Below, piece by piece: positions 17,319-26,804 of a stretch of DNA of 64,000 bases. Source of the DNA: Paraplanobispora siamensis (GTDB lineage Bacteria; Actinomycetota; Actinomycetes; Streptosporangiales; Streptosporangiaceae); NCBI RefSeq assembly GCF_016863175.1, contig NZ_BOOJ01000029.1:1-64000 (forward strand). Reading direction: 5' to 3'. Numbering within the stretch: the first letter of the stretch is position 1; each line of letters starts with the position of its first letter. The notes beneath the pieces were generated by a model. It did no database searches. It worked only from the letters and a program-made list of their open reading frames with translations, and had not been told where the DNA came from. The position numbers and the translations under genes are program-made.

Positions 17319-18293
17319 TCAGCGGCGGGCCATGGCCCGCATCCACGCGTTCGCCGAGCCCTCGGCCTCGGCGTCGCGGATGGTCGAGCCGGTGTAGGAC
17401 ATGAACACATCGTCCAGGGACGGCCGGGACACGCTCACCGAGCGGATGGGCACGCCCAGCTCGGCGAAGAGCCTGGGCACGAACTGCTCGCCCGAGGCGA
17501 CCGCGAAGGTCACCTGGCCCTCGCGGACCGCGGCCTCCAGGCCGAAGCGGTCACGCAGCGCGGCGATCGCGGCCTCGTCGTCGGCGGTCTGGATCTGCAC
17601 CCTGTCCTCCCCGACGCTGGCCTTGAGCGCCTCGGGGGAGTCGATCACCACGATCTCGCCGTGGTCGATGATCGCGATGCGGTCGCAGAACTCGGCCTCG
17701 TCCATGTAGTGCGTCGTCATGAAGATCGTGATGTCCTCGGCGCGCCTCAGCCGGTTGATGTAGCCCCAGATGGCGGAGCGGGTCTGCGGGTCCAGTCCCA
17801 CGGTGGGCTCGTCGAGGAACAGCACGCGGGGGGAGTGCAGCAGCCCCCGGGCGATCTCCAGGCGCCGTTTCATGCCGCCGGAGAAGGTCTGCACCTTGTC
17901 GCCCTTGCGGTCCCACAGGGCGACCATCTCCATGACCTGCCGGATCCGGTCGTCCACCAGCGTCTTGGGCACGCCGTACAGCTCGGCGTGGAACCTGAGG
18001 TTCTGCTCGGCGCTCAGATAGCCGTCCAGGGTCGGATCCTGGAAGACCAGCCCGATGTTGCGCCGTACCTCGTCACGCTCGCGCACCACGTCGTACCCGG
18101 CCACGGTGGCCGAGCCGCCCGAGGGGTCGGCGAGCGTGCAGAGCATGCTGATCGTGGTGGTCTTGCCCGCGCCGTTCGGCCCGAGGAACCCGAACACCTC
18201 ACCGGGCGCCACCTCGAAGTCGACGCCCTTGACGGCCTCGATCTTCCCGTACGTCTTCGTGAGGCCCTTCACGGCCACCGCTGCCTCGGCCAT
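17319..18293 (-). CDS. ABC exporter ATPase, DrrA type
   Basis: A 324-aa protein with Walker A GPNGAGKTTT, a Q-loop, signature FSGGMKRRLE, Walker B VLFLDEPTVGLD and the switch His in TTHYM. A ~90-residue C-terminal extension typical of DrrA-like proteins (DUF4162 region) is present. The ATG at 18293 fits GGAGGGG eight bases upstream better than GTG at 18299. It energises the adjacent permease; substrate unknown. An AT-rich double palindrome lies about 90 bp upstream. Confidence 0.93.
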   Translation of the reverse strand: MAEAAVAVKGLTKTYGKIEAVKGVDFEVAPGEVFGFLGPNGAGKTTTISMLCTLADPSGGSATVAGYDVVRERDEVRRNIGLVFQDPTLDGYLSAEQNLRFHAELYGVPKTLVDDRIRQVMEMVALWDRKGDKVQTFSGGMKRRLEIARGLLHSPRVLFLDEPTVGLDPQTRSAIWGYINRLRRAEDITIFMTTHYMDEAEFCDRIAIIDHGEIVVIDSPEALKASVGEDRVQIQTADDEAAIAALRDRFGLEAAVREGQVTFAVASGEQFVPRLFAELGVPIRSVSVSRPSLDDVFMSYTGSTIRDAEAEGSANAWMRAMARR

Positions 18294-18381
18294 CGACACC
18301 GCCCCTCCGTGCGTCTCGGTTGATTCTTCTCCCCGGACCCTGTGTCCGTCTCCTCCTTGCCCCCAGGGCGAAATATACCGA

Positions 18382-18409
18382 ATATCTAGATATAGTAAAG
18401 ATATATCTT
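18382..18409. promoter_or_regulatory. Paired AT-rich operator upstream of the DrrAB-type exporter
   Basis: Two perfect 12-bp palindromes, ATATCTAGATAT (18382-18393) and AAGATATATCTT (18398-18409), share the half-site AGATAT and are centred 16 bp apart. The AT-rich island stands out in GC-rich sequence. It likely binds a dimeric repressor (PadR- or TetR-like); no obvious partner is adjacent. Confidence 0.6.
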
Positions 18410-18450
18410 CAACGAGGGTGGAGTGCCGCGCAGGGCGGGATGTACGAGCC

Positions 18451-19779
18451 TCAGCCGGACGCCGGAACCGGGCGGTTGAGCTCCGCGGCGCGGGCGACCT
18501 CGGCGTCGATGACCTCCTTCGACGGCCACGCCGTCACCGCCACCGCCATCAGGACCAGGCCGCACAGCGACCAGATCCCGACGACCGCCGCGACGGAGAA
18601 CGCCTCGGCGAGCGCCCCGGCGGCGAGCACGGCGGCCGCGTGCGTGATCTGCAGGCCGCCCTGCATGAGCCCGAAGGCGCGGGCGCGGAAGGCGCCGGGC
18701 AGCACCTGGACGAACAGGCCGTTCAGCGGCACGATCACCGTGCCGGCGATCCCGGCCCCCAGCATCATGAAGAACACCACGGCGAGCGGCGGGGAGAGCA
18801 GCGCCGGCACCAGGAGGAGAGGGCACGCCAGCAGGAACGGCCTGATGAGCCTTATCCGCCGTTCCGGCGCCATCATGCGGCCGATGACCACGGCGCCGAC
18901 GGCGCTGCCGACCGGGATCGCCGCCATGAGCAGCCCCGCCGCCCGTGAACCCCCGCCGAGCTCGGCCGACCAGGCGACGGCCAGCCCTTCGGGGACGATC
19001 ACGATGGCGACCATGCTGAACGCCACGAGTGCGATCGGTCTCATCACCCGGTGCCCGAAGACCACCCGTGCGCCTTCGGCGGTCTCCCTCAGCAGGGAGG
19101 CGCGGGCGGTCGCGCCCGTCGCCGCGGGGCGGGGGCGCACGCCGCGCCAGAGCAGCAGCGCCGAGGCGCCGAATGAGGCCGCGTTGAGGAGCAGGGCGAC
19201 CCGGGCGTCGACGGCGGTGATGACTCCGCCGACCGCGTAACCGGCCACCTGCGCGGTCTGGCCGGCGATGTTCTGCACCGACAGGCCCACCACGTACCGG
19301 TCCCCGTCCAGCACCTGCGCCAGCATGGCCGAGCGGGCGGCCTGGAACGGCGGGGTGAGGACCGAGGCGGCCAGCAGGAGCAGGAGCAGCGCGGGCAGCG
19401 GCATGTCGGGCACGGCCATCAGTGCGATCAGCGCCGTCCGGGCGACATCGCACAGGATCATCACGCGCCGGTACGGATACCGTTCCGCGAGCGCGGCCAG
19501 GATGGGGCCCCCGGCCACCCAGGGCAGGTAACTGATGGCGAAGCCCGCCGCCGACAGCAGCACCGAGCCGGTGTCGCGGAAGATCAGATAGGCGACCGCC
19601 ACCCGGGCGAAGTAGTCGCCGATCCACGACAGGATCGCCGAGGCGAAGAGATAGCGGTACTCGGCGACGCCGAAGACCTCCCGGAAGGTGGCGGGCCGGT
19701 CGGCGGTGCGGCCGGGTGCGGGATCGGCGGCGTCCTCCGCCGGCGACGCGCCGGTGGTCCCCCGGGCTTTCTCGGCCAT
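18451..19779 (-). CDS. MFS drug/siderophore exporter-like transporter
   Basis: A 442-aa protein with about 12 membrane helices after a disordered ~30-residue N-terminus. The segments LFASAILSWIGDYFARVAVAYL and an RYPYRR loop after helix 2 match the MFS_3/EntS-like exporter group. It lies upstream of the DrrAB-type genes on the same strand, separated by the AT-rich operator island, so it is probably a separate unit. Substrate unknown. Confidence 0.88.
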   Translation of the reverse strand: MAEKARGTTGASPAEDAADPAPGRTADRPATFREVFGVAEYRYLFASAILSWIGDYFARVAVAYLIFRDTGSVLLSAAGFAISYLPWVAGGPILAALAERYPYRRVMILCDVARTALIALMAVPDMPLPALLLLLLAASVLTPPFQAARSAMLAQVLDGDRYVVGLSVQNIAGQTAQVAGYAVGGVITAVDARVALLLNAASFGASALLLWRGVRPRPAATGATARASLLRETAEGARVVFGHRVMRPIALVAFSMVAIVIVPEGLAVAWSAELGGGSRAAGLLMAAIPVGSAVGAVVIGRMMAPERRIRLIRPFLLACPLLLVPALLSPPLAVVFFMMLGAGIAGTVIVPLNGLFVQVLPGAFRARAFGLMQGGLQITHAAAVLAAGALAEAFSVAAVVGIWSLCGLVLMAVAVTAWPSKEVIDAEVARAAELNRPVPASG

Positions 19780-20108
19780 CGACGTGTGATCTCCAGCGTT
19801 ATGGGAGGGGCTCGGATCCCGCAGGGCGAGGAACGCGGCGATCTCCGGATGATCATAGGCGATTCATCCTTACATAAGGGGACATATAGGAGTTTCGGTC
19901 ATCCTGGTAATTCTGGTCACGTCAGCACCGGTGGACGCACAGTTGCTGTCCGTTCCCGCCGGTACGGCGCACGCGCGGCTGTGGAACGGTTGACATCCCG
20001 GCCGCCCTGACTCGGCATGCTCACGACCTGGTGCGAACCGCTCGACGCCGAGCGCGTCCGAATGTCAAATCTCTGATTCGTATGTCCCGGTGCCGGGAGA
20101 ATTGGTCT

Positions 20109-20130
20109 CTCTATATGTCCATATATAGAG
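20109..20130. promoter_or_regulatory. AT-rich inverted repeat, probable operator
   Basis: CTCTATAT and ATATAGAG form perfect 8-bp arms with a 6-bp spacer. A TTATGAT -10-like hexamer lies about 20 bp downstream (near 20149), so the repeat could control the short plus-strand unit ending at 20280. Confidence 0.5.
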
Positions 20131-20149
20131 CAACCTCATATGAATTACT

Positions 20150-20280
20150 TATGATCACCGCGGTGGCGGTACGGAGTCGACGGAAGGGAGGGTGTCATGC
20201 GGCGAGACGTTGTCTGGGGCTGAGTTCCCGATCGTTCTGTGTGCACCGGGGTGCGCGCCTGTCCGGCGCGCCCCTTTTTT
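20150..20280 (+). ncRNA. Candidate short orphan transcript with 8-codon ORF and terminator
   Basis: Downstream of the operator-like repeat, GGAAGGGAGGG (about 20182-20192) precedes a minimal ORF ATG at 20197 to TGA at 20223 (MRRDVVWG). This is followed after about 25 bp by an intrinsic terminator. Nothing on the plus strand follows except the antisense end of the TetR gene. It may be a regulatory RNA or a stand-alone leader. The exact 5' end is a guess. Confidence 0.35.
20248..20280 (+). terminator. Intrinsic terminator with T6 tract
   Basis: The stem GCGCGCC/GGCGCGC (20253-20259 and 20265-20271) has a TGTCC loop, extended by GGG/CCC across a one-base bulge, and is followed by six T residues. 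Such a clear rho-independent terminator is rare in this sequence and points to plus-strand transcription. Confidence 0.75.
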
Positions 20281-20291
20281 GTTAGCGATCG

Positions 20292-20891
20292 TTAATTCCC
20301 GGCCTCGGCGAGCGCCGCCCGCGCCATCGCGCGCATCAGGGGGGCCATGGCCTCGGGCGGCAGCTCGCCCGCGCTGTGCGGGGTGGAGTTGAGCAGGCCG
20401 AAGACGGCGTGGGTGGCGGCGCGCAGCCGGGCCGGCGGGCAGCCGGGGTAGAGCTCGCTCAGCACCGTGACCCACTCCTCGACGTACAGGCGCTGCAGGC
20501 GGCGGATCTGCCGGCGGGCCGGTTCTGGGACGTTGCCGAGCTCGCGGTCGTGCACGGTGATCAGCGCGGGATGGCCGAGAGCGAACTCGATCTGGCCGTT
20601 GAGCAGGGCGTCCAGGGCCTGCTCGGCGTCGGAGGCCGCGGTGACCCGGTCGGCGGCCGAGGCGTGCAGCCGCTCGCTGACGTCCAGCAGCATCTCGGCC
20701 AGCAGCGCCTCCTTGCCGCTGAAGTGCCGGTACAGGGCGGGACCCGAGGTGCCGACCGCCGCGCCGATGTCCTCGATGGACACGCCGTGGAAGCCGCGCG
20801 CCGCGAACAGCCGGGCGGCGGCGTCCAGGATCTCCGTGCGCCGTGACCCGCGATTGCGGGTAGGGGTCTGGGCAGTCGTCACCTCTCGCAT
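20292..20891 (-). CDS. TetR-family repressor of the leucine-catabolism operon
   Basis: A 199-aa protein. An N-terminal TetR DNA-binding domain (about 15-65: RTEILDAAARLFAARGFHG to GPALYRHFSGKEALL) is followed by a helical ligand domain. It is divergent from the acyl-CoA carboxylase operon, with two GTTA-N8-TAAC sites between. It therefore probably represses its own gene and the operon and is released by an acyl-CoA or related metabolite. A third, slightly degenerate site overlaps its own stop codon (20281-20296). The start may be ATG 20891 or GTG 20879. Confidence 0.88.
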   Translation of the reverse strand: MREVTTAQTPTRNRGSRRTEILDAAARLFAARGFHGVSIEDIGAAVGTSGPALYRHFSGKEALLAEMLLDVSERLHASAADRVTAASDAEQALDALLNGQIEFALGHPALITVHDRELGNVPEPARRQIRRLQRLYVEEWVTVLSELYPGCPPARLRAATHAVFGLLNSTPHSAGELPPEAMAPLMRAMARAALAEAGN

Positions 20892-20904
20892 AGTAGACGG
20901 TGAG

Positions 20905-20948
20905 GTTAATGATGACTAACATCCTCGGTAGGGTTAGTGACCGTTAAC
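20905..20948. promoter_or_regulatory. Two identical-architecture TetR operators
   Basis: GTTA-N8-TAAC occurs at 20905-20920 and 20933-20948, centred 28 bp apart, between the divergent TetR gene and the carboxylase operon. The downstream site extends to GGGTTA-N8-TAACCC. Half-site, spacing and position all fit a TetR autoregulatory operator pair. Confidence 0.7.
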
Positions 20949-20980
20949 CCCGGCGACGGAGCCGGGTGGAGGGGGCTCAC

Positions 20981-22588
20981 ATGGGTGGCTGGCCGGTGCT
21001 GCGAAGCACCTGCGACCCCGGCGGCGAGGGCTTCAAGGCCAACGCCGGGACCAACGAGCGGCTCGCCGCAGACCTGCGCGAGCGGGTCGCGACCGCGGCG
21101 CTGGGCGGTCCGGAGAAGTCGCGGGCCCGGCACGTCTCGCGCGGCAAACTCCTTCCCCGCGACCGCGTCGACACCCTGCTCGACCCGGGCTCCCGGTTCC
21201 TGGAGCTGTCCCAGCTGGCCGCCACCGGCATGTACGGCGACGAGGCCCCGGCGGCCGGGATCATCACCGGCGTCGGCCGGGTCTCCGGCCGAGAGTGCGT
21301 GGTCGTCGCCAACGACGCCACCGTCAAGGGCGGCACCTACTATCCGGTCACGGTCAAGAAGCACCTGCGGGCCCAGGAGGTCGCCCTCCACAACAACCTG
21401 CCGTGCGTCTACCTCGTCGACTCCGGCGGCGCGTTCCTGCCCCGGCAGGACGAGGTCTTCCCGGACCGCGAGCACTTCGGCCGGATCTTCTACAACCAGG
21501 CCACCATGTCGGCGCGGGGCATCCCGCAGATCGCCGCGGTCCTCGGCTCCTGCACGGCGGGCGGCGCCTACGTCCCGGCGATGAGCGACGAGGCCGTCAT
21601 CGTGCGCAACCAGGGCACGATCTTCCTGGGCGGCCCGCCGCTGGTGAAGGCCGCCACCGGCGAGGAGGTCACCGCCGAGGAGCTCGGCGGCGGCGACCTG
21701 CACGCCCGGGTCAGCGGCGTCACCGACCACCTGGCCGAGGACGACGCCCACGCCCTGCGGATCGTCCGCGACATCGTCTCGACCCTCGGCCCCCGGCCGT
21801 CCGCGCCGTGGGAGCGGGCGCCCTCCGAGGAGCCCGTGCACGACCCCCGCGACCTGTACGGCATCGTGCCCGCCGACACCCGCACGCCGTACGACGTCCG
21901 CGAGGTCATCGCCCGCATCGTCGACGGCAGCCGCTTCGGCGAGTTCAAGGCGGAGTACGGCTCCACGCTCGTCACCGGTTTCGCCCGCATCCACGGCCAC
22001 CCGGTCGGGATCATCGCCAACAACGGCATCCTGTTCGCCGAGTCCGCGCTCAAGGGCGCGCACTTCATCGAGCTGTGCGACCGCCGTGCCGTCCCGCTGG
22101 TCTTCCTGCAGAACATCAGCGGCTTCATGGTCGGCCGGGCCTACGAGGCCGGGGGCATCGCCAAGCACGGCGCCAAGATGGTCACCGCCGTCTCCTGCGC
22201 CCGGGTGCCCAAGTTCACCGTCGTCATCGGCGGCTCCTTCGGCGCGGGCAACTACGCCATGGCCGGACGCGCCTACTCGCCCCGCTTCCTGTGGATGTGG
22301 CCCAACGCCCGGATCTCGGTGATGGGCGGCGAGCAGGCCGCCAACGTGCTGGCCACCGTCCGCCGCGACCAGCTCGGCGACGCCTGGAGCGCGCAGGAGG
22401 AAGAGGAGTTCAAGCGGCCCATCCGCGAGCAGTACGAGAACCAGGGCAACCCCTACTACTCCACCGCCCGCCTGTGGGACGACGGCGTCATCGACCCGCT
22501 CGACACCCGCACCGTCCTCGGCCTGGCCCTGTCCGCCTCGGCCAACGCCCCCCTCGACCCCGTCGGCTACGGCGTCTTCCGGATGTGA
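20981..22588 (+). CDS. Acyl-CoA carboxylase beta subunit, methylcrotonyl-CoA type
   Basis: A 535-aa carboxyltransferase with N- and C-terminal crotonase-like halves. The regions [17 protein letters not shown] and [16 protein letters not shown] form the oxyanion and carboxybiotin pockets, and the [12 protein letters not shown] segment is typical of MccB/LiuB. It transfers CO2 from biotin to 3-methylcrotonyl-CoA (leucine pathway) or a close homologue. The ATG at 20981 is preceded by GGAGGGGG; an upstream GTG in the same frame at 20966 is unlikely. It is first in an operon with the alpha subunit 8 bp downstream, HMG-CoA lyase and an acyl-CoA dehydrogenase, controlled by the TetR operators just upstream. 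Confidence 0.93.
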   Translation: MGGWPVLRSTCDPGGEGFKANAGTNERLAADLRERVATAALGGPEKSRARHVSRGKLLPRDRVDTLLDPGSRFLELSQLAATGMYGDEAPAAGIITGVGRVSGRECVVVANDATVKGGTYYPVTVKKHLRAQEVALHNNLPCVYLVDSGGAFLPRQDEVFPDREHFGRIFYNQATMSARGIPQIAAVLGSCTAGGAYVPAMSDEAVIVRNQGTIFLGGPPLVKAATGEEVTAEELGGGDLHARVSGVTDHLAEDDAHALRIVRDIVSTLGPRPSAPWERAPSEEPVHDPRDLYGIVPADTRTPYDVREVIARIVDGSRFGEFKAEYGSTLVTGFARIHGHPVGIIANNGILFAESALKGAHFIELCDRRAVPLVFLQNISGFMVGRAYEAGGIAKHGAKMVTAVSCARVPKFTVVIGGSFGAGNYAMAGRAYSPRFLWMWPNARISVMGGEQAANVLATVRRDQLGDAWSAQEEEEFKRPIREQYENQGNPYYSTARLWDDGVIDPLDTRTVLGLALSASANAPLDPVGYGVFRM

Positions 22589-22596
22589 CCGCGACC

Positions 22597-24615
22597 ATGA
22601 CACACCTGCCAGGCTCACCCGCGATGTTCCACACCGTCCTCATCGCCAACCGGGGCGAGATCGCCCTGCGGATCATCCGCACCCTCCGGCGGCTGGGCGT
22701 CCGCTCCGTCGCCGTGCACAGCGACGCCGACGCCGGGGCGCCGCACGTCCGTGAGGCCGACGTGGCGGTCCGGCTCCCCGGCGGCTACCTCGACATCGAG
22801 GGCATCGTCGAGGCCGCCGCGGCCACCGGAGCCCGGGCCGTCCACCCCGGCTACGGCTTCCTGGCCGAGAACACCGCCTTCGCCCGGCGCTGCGCCGAGG
22901 CCGGGCTGGTCTTCGTCGGGCCGCCGGCGGAGGCCATCGAGGCCATGGGCGACAAGATCCGCGCCAAGGAGACCGTCGCGGCGGCCGGGGTGCCGGTGGT
23001 GCCCGGCGCGGCCGAGCCGGCCGACGACCTGCTCACCGCCGAGATCGGCTTCCCCGCGCTGATCAAGCCGTCGGCGGGCGGCGGCGGCAAGGGCATGGTG
23101 CTGGTCCGCTCCGCCGCCGAGCTGCCGGACGCGCTGGCCTCCGCCCGCCGTACGGCCGCCGCGGCGTTCGGCGACGCGACCCTGCTGATCGAGCGGTTCG
23201 TGGAGAATCCCCGGCACATCGAGATCCAGGTGCTGGCCGACACCCACGGCAACGTCATCCACCTGGGCGAGCGCGAGTGCAGCCTGCAGCGCCGTCACCA
23301 GAAGATCATCGAGGAGGCGCCGTCCCCGCTGCTCGACGAGGAGACCCGGGCCCGGATGGGCGCGGCGGCGGTGGAGGCGGCCCGGTCCGTCGGCTACGTC
23401 GGCGCCGGGACGGTGGAGTTCATCGTCCAGGGCGCCACGGCCGACTACTACTTCATGGAGATGAACACCCGCCTGCAGGTCGAGCACCCGGTCACCGAGA
23501 TGGTCACCGGTCTGGACCTGGTCGAGCTCCAGCTGCGGGTGGCGGCGGGCGAGCGGCTCCCGCTCACCCAGGACGAGGTACGGCTGCGCGGCCACGCCGT
23601 CGAGGCCCGCGTCTACGCCGAGGACCCCGCCCGCGGCTTCCTGCCCACCGGCGGCCGCATCCTCGCCCTCCACGAACCCGGCCTCCCCGGCCCCGAATCT
23701 CCCACGATCCGAGTGGACTCCGGCATCGCGGTCGGCGGGAGGGTCGGCAGCGACTACGACCCGATGCTGTCGAAGGTCATCGCCTGGGGCCCGGACCGGG
23801 CGAGCGCGCTGCGCACCCTCGACGGCGCCCTGGCCGCGACGACCGTCCTCGGCGTGACGACGAACATCGCCTTCCTGCGGGCGCTGGTCACCCACCCCGA
23901 GGTGGTCGCCGGCGACCTCGACACCGGCCTGGTCGAGCGCCGCCTCGACGAGCTGGTCCCCGGCGCCGCGACGCCCGGCGACGTCCTGGCCGCCGCGGCC
24001 CTGCTCCTGCAGCACGAGCGGGTGCCCGCCGCCCCGGCCGACCCGTGGGACGTCCCCGACGGCTGGCGGCCGGGCTCCCCGGCCGCGTGGACCACCTGGC
24101 GCCTGGAGAGCCGCGACGGCGTGGCCGGGATCGCCGTGCGGGGCCTGCCCGCCTCCGGCGCCGAGGTCCGGCTGCCCGCGCACGAGGGCGAGGAGGGCGA
24201 CCGCACCCTGCGGGCGCGGCTGGAGCGGGACGGGACCGGCCTGCTCGTCACCCTCGACGGGGTACGGCGCCGCTACACGGCCGCCCGCGACGGCGACACG
24301 GTCTGGCTCGGCCGCGACGGCGACACCTGGGCGCTCACCCGCCACCACCTGGGCGACCCCGGGGACCGGGCGGGCGCGGCCGGGGCCGGGGACGGCGTGG
24401 TCCGCAGCCCGATGCCCGGCACCGTGCTCCTGGTGAAGGTGACCGCCGGTGAGCGGGTCGAGGAGGGCCAGCCGCTGGTCATCGTCGAGGCGATGAAGAT
24501 GGAGCACACCGTGACCGCCCCCGTCGCGGGAACGGTCGCCGAGCTGCCGGTCCGCGCGGGCCAGGCGGTCGACATGGACGCGGTCCTGGCCGTCGTCCGG
24601 CCGGAGGAGCCGTGA
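22597..24615 (+). CDS. Acyl-CoA carboxylase alpha subunit (biotin carboxylase-BCCP)
   Basis: A 672-aa protein. The biotin carboxylase part spans the first ~450 residues (start [16 protein letters not shown]-grasp GGGGKGMV, catalytic [14 protein letters not shown]). A less conserved linker follows, then a C-terminal biotinyl domain with the acceptor Lys in EAMKMEHTV. It carboxylates biotin with ATP and bicarbonate for the beta subunit encoded just upstream. The start at 22597 overlaps nothing and follows the beta stop by 8 bp; ATG at 22624 ([12 protein letters not shown]) matches the family N-terminus better and may be the real start. Confidence 0.93.
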   Translation: MTHLPGSPAMFHTVLIANRGEIALRIIRTLRRLGVRSVAVHSDADAGAPHVREADVAVRLPGGYLDIEGIVEAAAATGARAVHPGYGFLAENTAFARRCAEAGLVFVGPPAEAIEAMGDKIRAKETVAAAGVPVVPGAAEPADDLLTAEIGFPALIKPSAGGGGKGMVLVRSAAELPDALASARRTAAAAFGDATLLIERFVENPRHIEIQVLADTHGNVIHLGERECSLQRRHQKIIEEAPSPLLDEETRARMGAAAVEAARSVGYVGAGTVEFIVQGATADYYFMEMNTRLQVEHPVTEMVTGLDLVELQLRVAAGERLPLTQDEVRLRGHAVEARVYAEDPARGFLPTGGRILALHEPGLPGPESPTIRVDSGIAVGGRVGSDYDPMLSKVIAWGPDRASALRTLDGALAATTVLGVTTNIAFLRALVTHPEVVAGDLDTGLVERRLDELVPGAATPGDVLAAAALLLQHERVPAAPADPWDVPDGWRPGSPAAWTTWRLESRDGVAGIAVRGLPASGAEVRLPAHEGEEGDRTLRARLERDGTGLLVTLDGVRRRYTAARDGDTVWLGRDGDTWALTRHHLGDPGDRAGAAGAGDGVVRSPMPGTVLLVKVTAGERVEEGQPLVIVEAMKMEHTVTAPVAGTVAELPVRAGQAVDMDAVLAVVRPEEP

Positions 24616-24676
24616 TGGCCGGATCGGGCCGTGCGACGGCGCGGGCGGGCGGGAGCCGTACCGGAGGGAGGACGTG

Positions 24677-25600
24677 ATGCGGCGGGAGCCGTACCGGATG
24701 GAGGGCCTGCCGGAGCGGGTCACGGTCTACGAGGTCGGGCCGCGCGACGGGCTGCAGAACGAGTCCGCCGTGATCCCCGTCGAGGTCAAGGCCAAGTTCG
24801 TGGCCCGGCTGGCGGCGGCCGGGCACCGGGTGATCGAGGCGACGAGCTTCGTGCACCCGAAATGGGTGCCCCAGCTCGCCGACGCCGCCGAGCTGCTGAC
24901 GTCGATGGAACGGGTCCCCGGCGTGCGCTACCCGGTGCTCGTGCCGAACGAACGCGGGCTCGACCGGGCGCTCGAACACGGCGTCACCGAGATCGTGATC
25001 TTCGGCAGCGCCACCGAGACGTTCGCCGCCAAGAACCTCAACCGCACGCTCGACTCGCAGTTCGAGATGTTCGCGCCGGTCGTCGCGCGGGCGCTGGAGC
25101 ACGGGCTGAGGGTCAGGGCGTACGTCTCGATGTGCTTCGGCGACCCATGGGAGGGGCCGACCCCGATCGCCCAGGTCGTCGAGGTCGGGCGCAGGCTGCT
25201 GGACCTGGGCTGCTACGAGCTCTCGCTCGGCGACACCGTCGGCGTCGGCACCCCCGGGCACGTGAGCGCCCTGATCGAGGCGTTCGGCGGTCCCGACCGG
25301 CTGGCGGTGCACTTCCACGACACCTACGGCCAGGCCCTGGCCAACACGCTGGCGGCGCTGCGCGCGGGCGTGACCGTGGTGGACGCCTCCACCGGCGGCA
25401 TCGGCGGCTGCCCGTACGCCGAGAGCGCCACCGGCAACCTCGCCACCGAGGACCTGGTCTGGATGCTGCACGGCCTCGGCGTGGAGACCGGCCTGAACCT
25501 CGACGCGCTGGTGGAGACCAGCACCTGGCTGGCCGCCCGGCTCGGCCGTCCCAGTCCCTCCCGGGTCGTCCAGGCCCTCTCTAGGAGTTCGAAACCATGA
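24677..25600 (+). CDS. Hydroxymethylglutaryl-CoA lyase
   Basis: A 307-aa TIM-barrel protein with the family start VYEVGPRDGLQNE, metal ligands in HFHDTYGQALAN, and the catalytic Cys loop GGIGGCPYAESATGN. It cleaves HMG-CoA to acetoacetate and acetyl-CoA, the last step of leucine degradation. The ATG at 24677 follows GGAGGGAGG; GTG at 24674 is also possible. Its stop overlaps the acyl-CoA dehydrogenase start by 4 bp (ATGA). Confidence 0.94.
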   Translation: MRREPYRMEGLPERVTVYEVGPRDGLQNESAVIPVEVKAKFVARLAAAGHRVIEATSFVHPKWVPQLADAAELLTSMERVPGVRYPVLVPNERGLDRALEHGVTEIVIFGSATETFAAKNLNRTLDSQFEMFAPVVARALEHGLRVRAYVSMCFGDPWEGPTPIAQVVEVGRRLLDLGCYELSLGDTVGVGTPGHVSALIEAFGGPDRLAVHFHDTYGQALANTLAALRAGVTVVDASTGGIGGCPYAESATGNLATEDLVWMLHGLGVETGLNLDALVETSTWLAARLGRPSPSRVVQALSRSSKP

Positions 25601-26751
25601 AGCTGACCGAAGAGTACGAGGACCTGCGCAAGACCGTCGAGGCGTTCGCCCACGACGTGGTGGCCCCGGTGATCGGCGAGCTGTACGAGCGCGAGGAGTT
25701 CCCCTACGACATCGTCCGCCAGATGGGGCAGATGGGTCTGTTCGGCCTGCCCATCCCCGAGGAGTACGGCGGCATGGGCGGCGACTACTTCGCGCTCTGC
25801 CTGGCCCTGGAGGAGCTGGCCCGGGTCGACTCCAGCGTGTCGATCACCGTTGAGGCCGCGGTCTCGCTGGGCGCCATGCCGATCTACCGGTTCGGCACGG
25901 CCGAGCAGCGCGCCGAGTGGCTGCCGAAGCTGACCACCGGCGAGATGCTGGGAGCCTTCGGCCTGACCGAGCCGGGCGGCGGATCCGACGTGCCGGGCGG
26001 CATGCGGACCACGGCCGTGCTCGACGGGAACGAGTGGGTGATCAACGGCTCCAAGGCGTTCATCACCAACTCCGGCACCGACATCACCGGCGTCGTCGGC
26101 GTGGCCGCGATCACCGGCCGGCGCGCCGACGGCCGCCCCGAGATCTCCACCATCCTGGTCCCGGCGGGCACGCCCGGCTTCACCGTCGCCAAGAAGTACT
26201 CCAAGGTCGGCTGGAACTGCTCCGACACCCGCGAGCTGGCCTTCACCGACTGCCGGGTCCCGGCCGAGAACCTGCTCGGCGAGCGCGGCCGGGGTTACGC
26301 CCAGTTCCTGCAGACCCTCGACGAGGGCCGCATCGCGATCGCGGCGCTCTCGGTCGGCCTGGCCCAGGGCTGCGTGGACGAGTGCCTGCGCTACGTCCGC
26401 GACCGCCAGGCGTTCGGCCACCCGATCGGTCACTACCAGGCCATCCAGTTCAAGATCGCCGACATGGAGGTCCGCACCCACACCGCCCGCCTGGCCTACT
26501 ACCACGCGGCCGAGAAGATGCTGGCCGGCGAGCCGTTCAAGAAGGAGGCGGCCATCGCCAAGCTGGTCTCCTCCAACGCGGCGATGGACAACGCCCGCGA
26601 CGCCACCCAGATCTTCGGCGGGTACGGGTTCATGAACGAGTACCCGGTGGGCCGCTTCTACCGCGACGCCAAGATCCTGGAGATCGGCGAGGGCACCAGC
26701 GAGGTCCAGCGCATGCTGATCGCCCGCCAGCTCGGCCTCGGCGACCTCTGA
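25597..26751 (+). CDS. Acyl-CoA dehydrogenase, short/branched-chain type
   Basis: A 384-aa FAD enzyme with FGLTEPGGGSDVPG and a FITNSG segment (flavin contacts), and a C-terminal RDAKILEIGEGTSEVQRML. The Glu in GEGTSE occupies the catalytic-base position of medium/short-chain and AcdH-type enzymes. Isovaleryl-CoA dehydrogenases usually have Ala there and the base elsewhere, so the substrate may be a branched or short acyl-CoA other than, or as well as, isovaleryl-CoA. It is last gene of the operon, translationally coupled to HMG-CoA lyase. Electrons would pass to ETF. Confidence 0.92.
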   Translation: MKLTEEYEDLRKTVEAFAHDVVAPVIGELYEREEFPYDIVRQMGQMGLFGLPIPEEYGGMGGDYFALCLALEELARVDSSVSITVEAAVSLGAMPIYRFGTAEQRAEWLPKLTTGEMLGAFGLTEPGGGSDVPGGMRTTAVLDGNEWVINGSKAFITNSGTDITGVVGVAAITGRRADGRPEISTILVPAGTPGFTVAKKYSKVGWNCSDTRELAFTDCRVPAENLLGERGRGYAQFLQTLDEGRIAIAALSVGLAQGCVDECLRYVRDRQAFGHPIGHYQAIQFKIADMEVRTHTARLAYYHAAEKMLAGEPFKKEAAIAKLVSSNAAMDNARDATQIFGGYGFMNEYPVGRFYRDAKILEIGEGTSEVQRMLIARQLGLGDL

Positions 26752-26804
26752 CCTGGCGATCTCGTCACCGGCCCTGTTCCGTCAGATGCGGAGCGGGGCC
26801 GGAA

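Larger units (their letters stand above)
19780..20291. other. 512-bp gene-poor region with regulatory features
   Basis: No convincing protein gene is present. It holds a TTGACA hexamer at 19990, AT-rich patches near 19868-19895, the CTCTATAT inverted repeat, an 8-codon ORF with a good ribosome site, and a strong intrinsic terminator with six T residues (listed separately). An 84-codon frame at 20031-20285 runs through the terminator and has no family resemblance. Confidence 0.6.

Noticed and set aside
20031-20285. 84-codon plus-strand ORF
   Set aside because: It runs through a strong terminator hairpin and T-tract, and its sequence has no recognisable domain.
21295-22596. N-terminal extension of the first biotin carboxylase into the beta-subunit gene
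   Set aside because: The frame is open by composition only; the family N-terminus ([10 protein letters not shown]) begins at 22624-22640.
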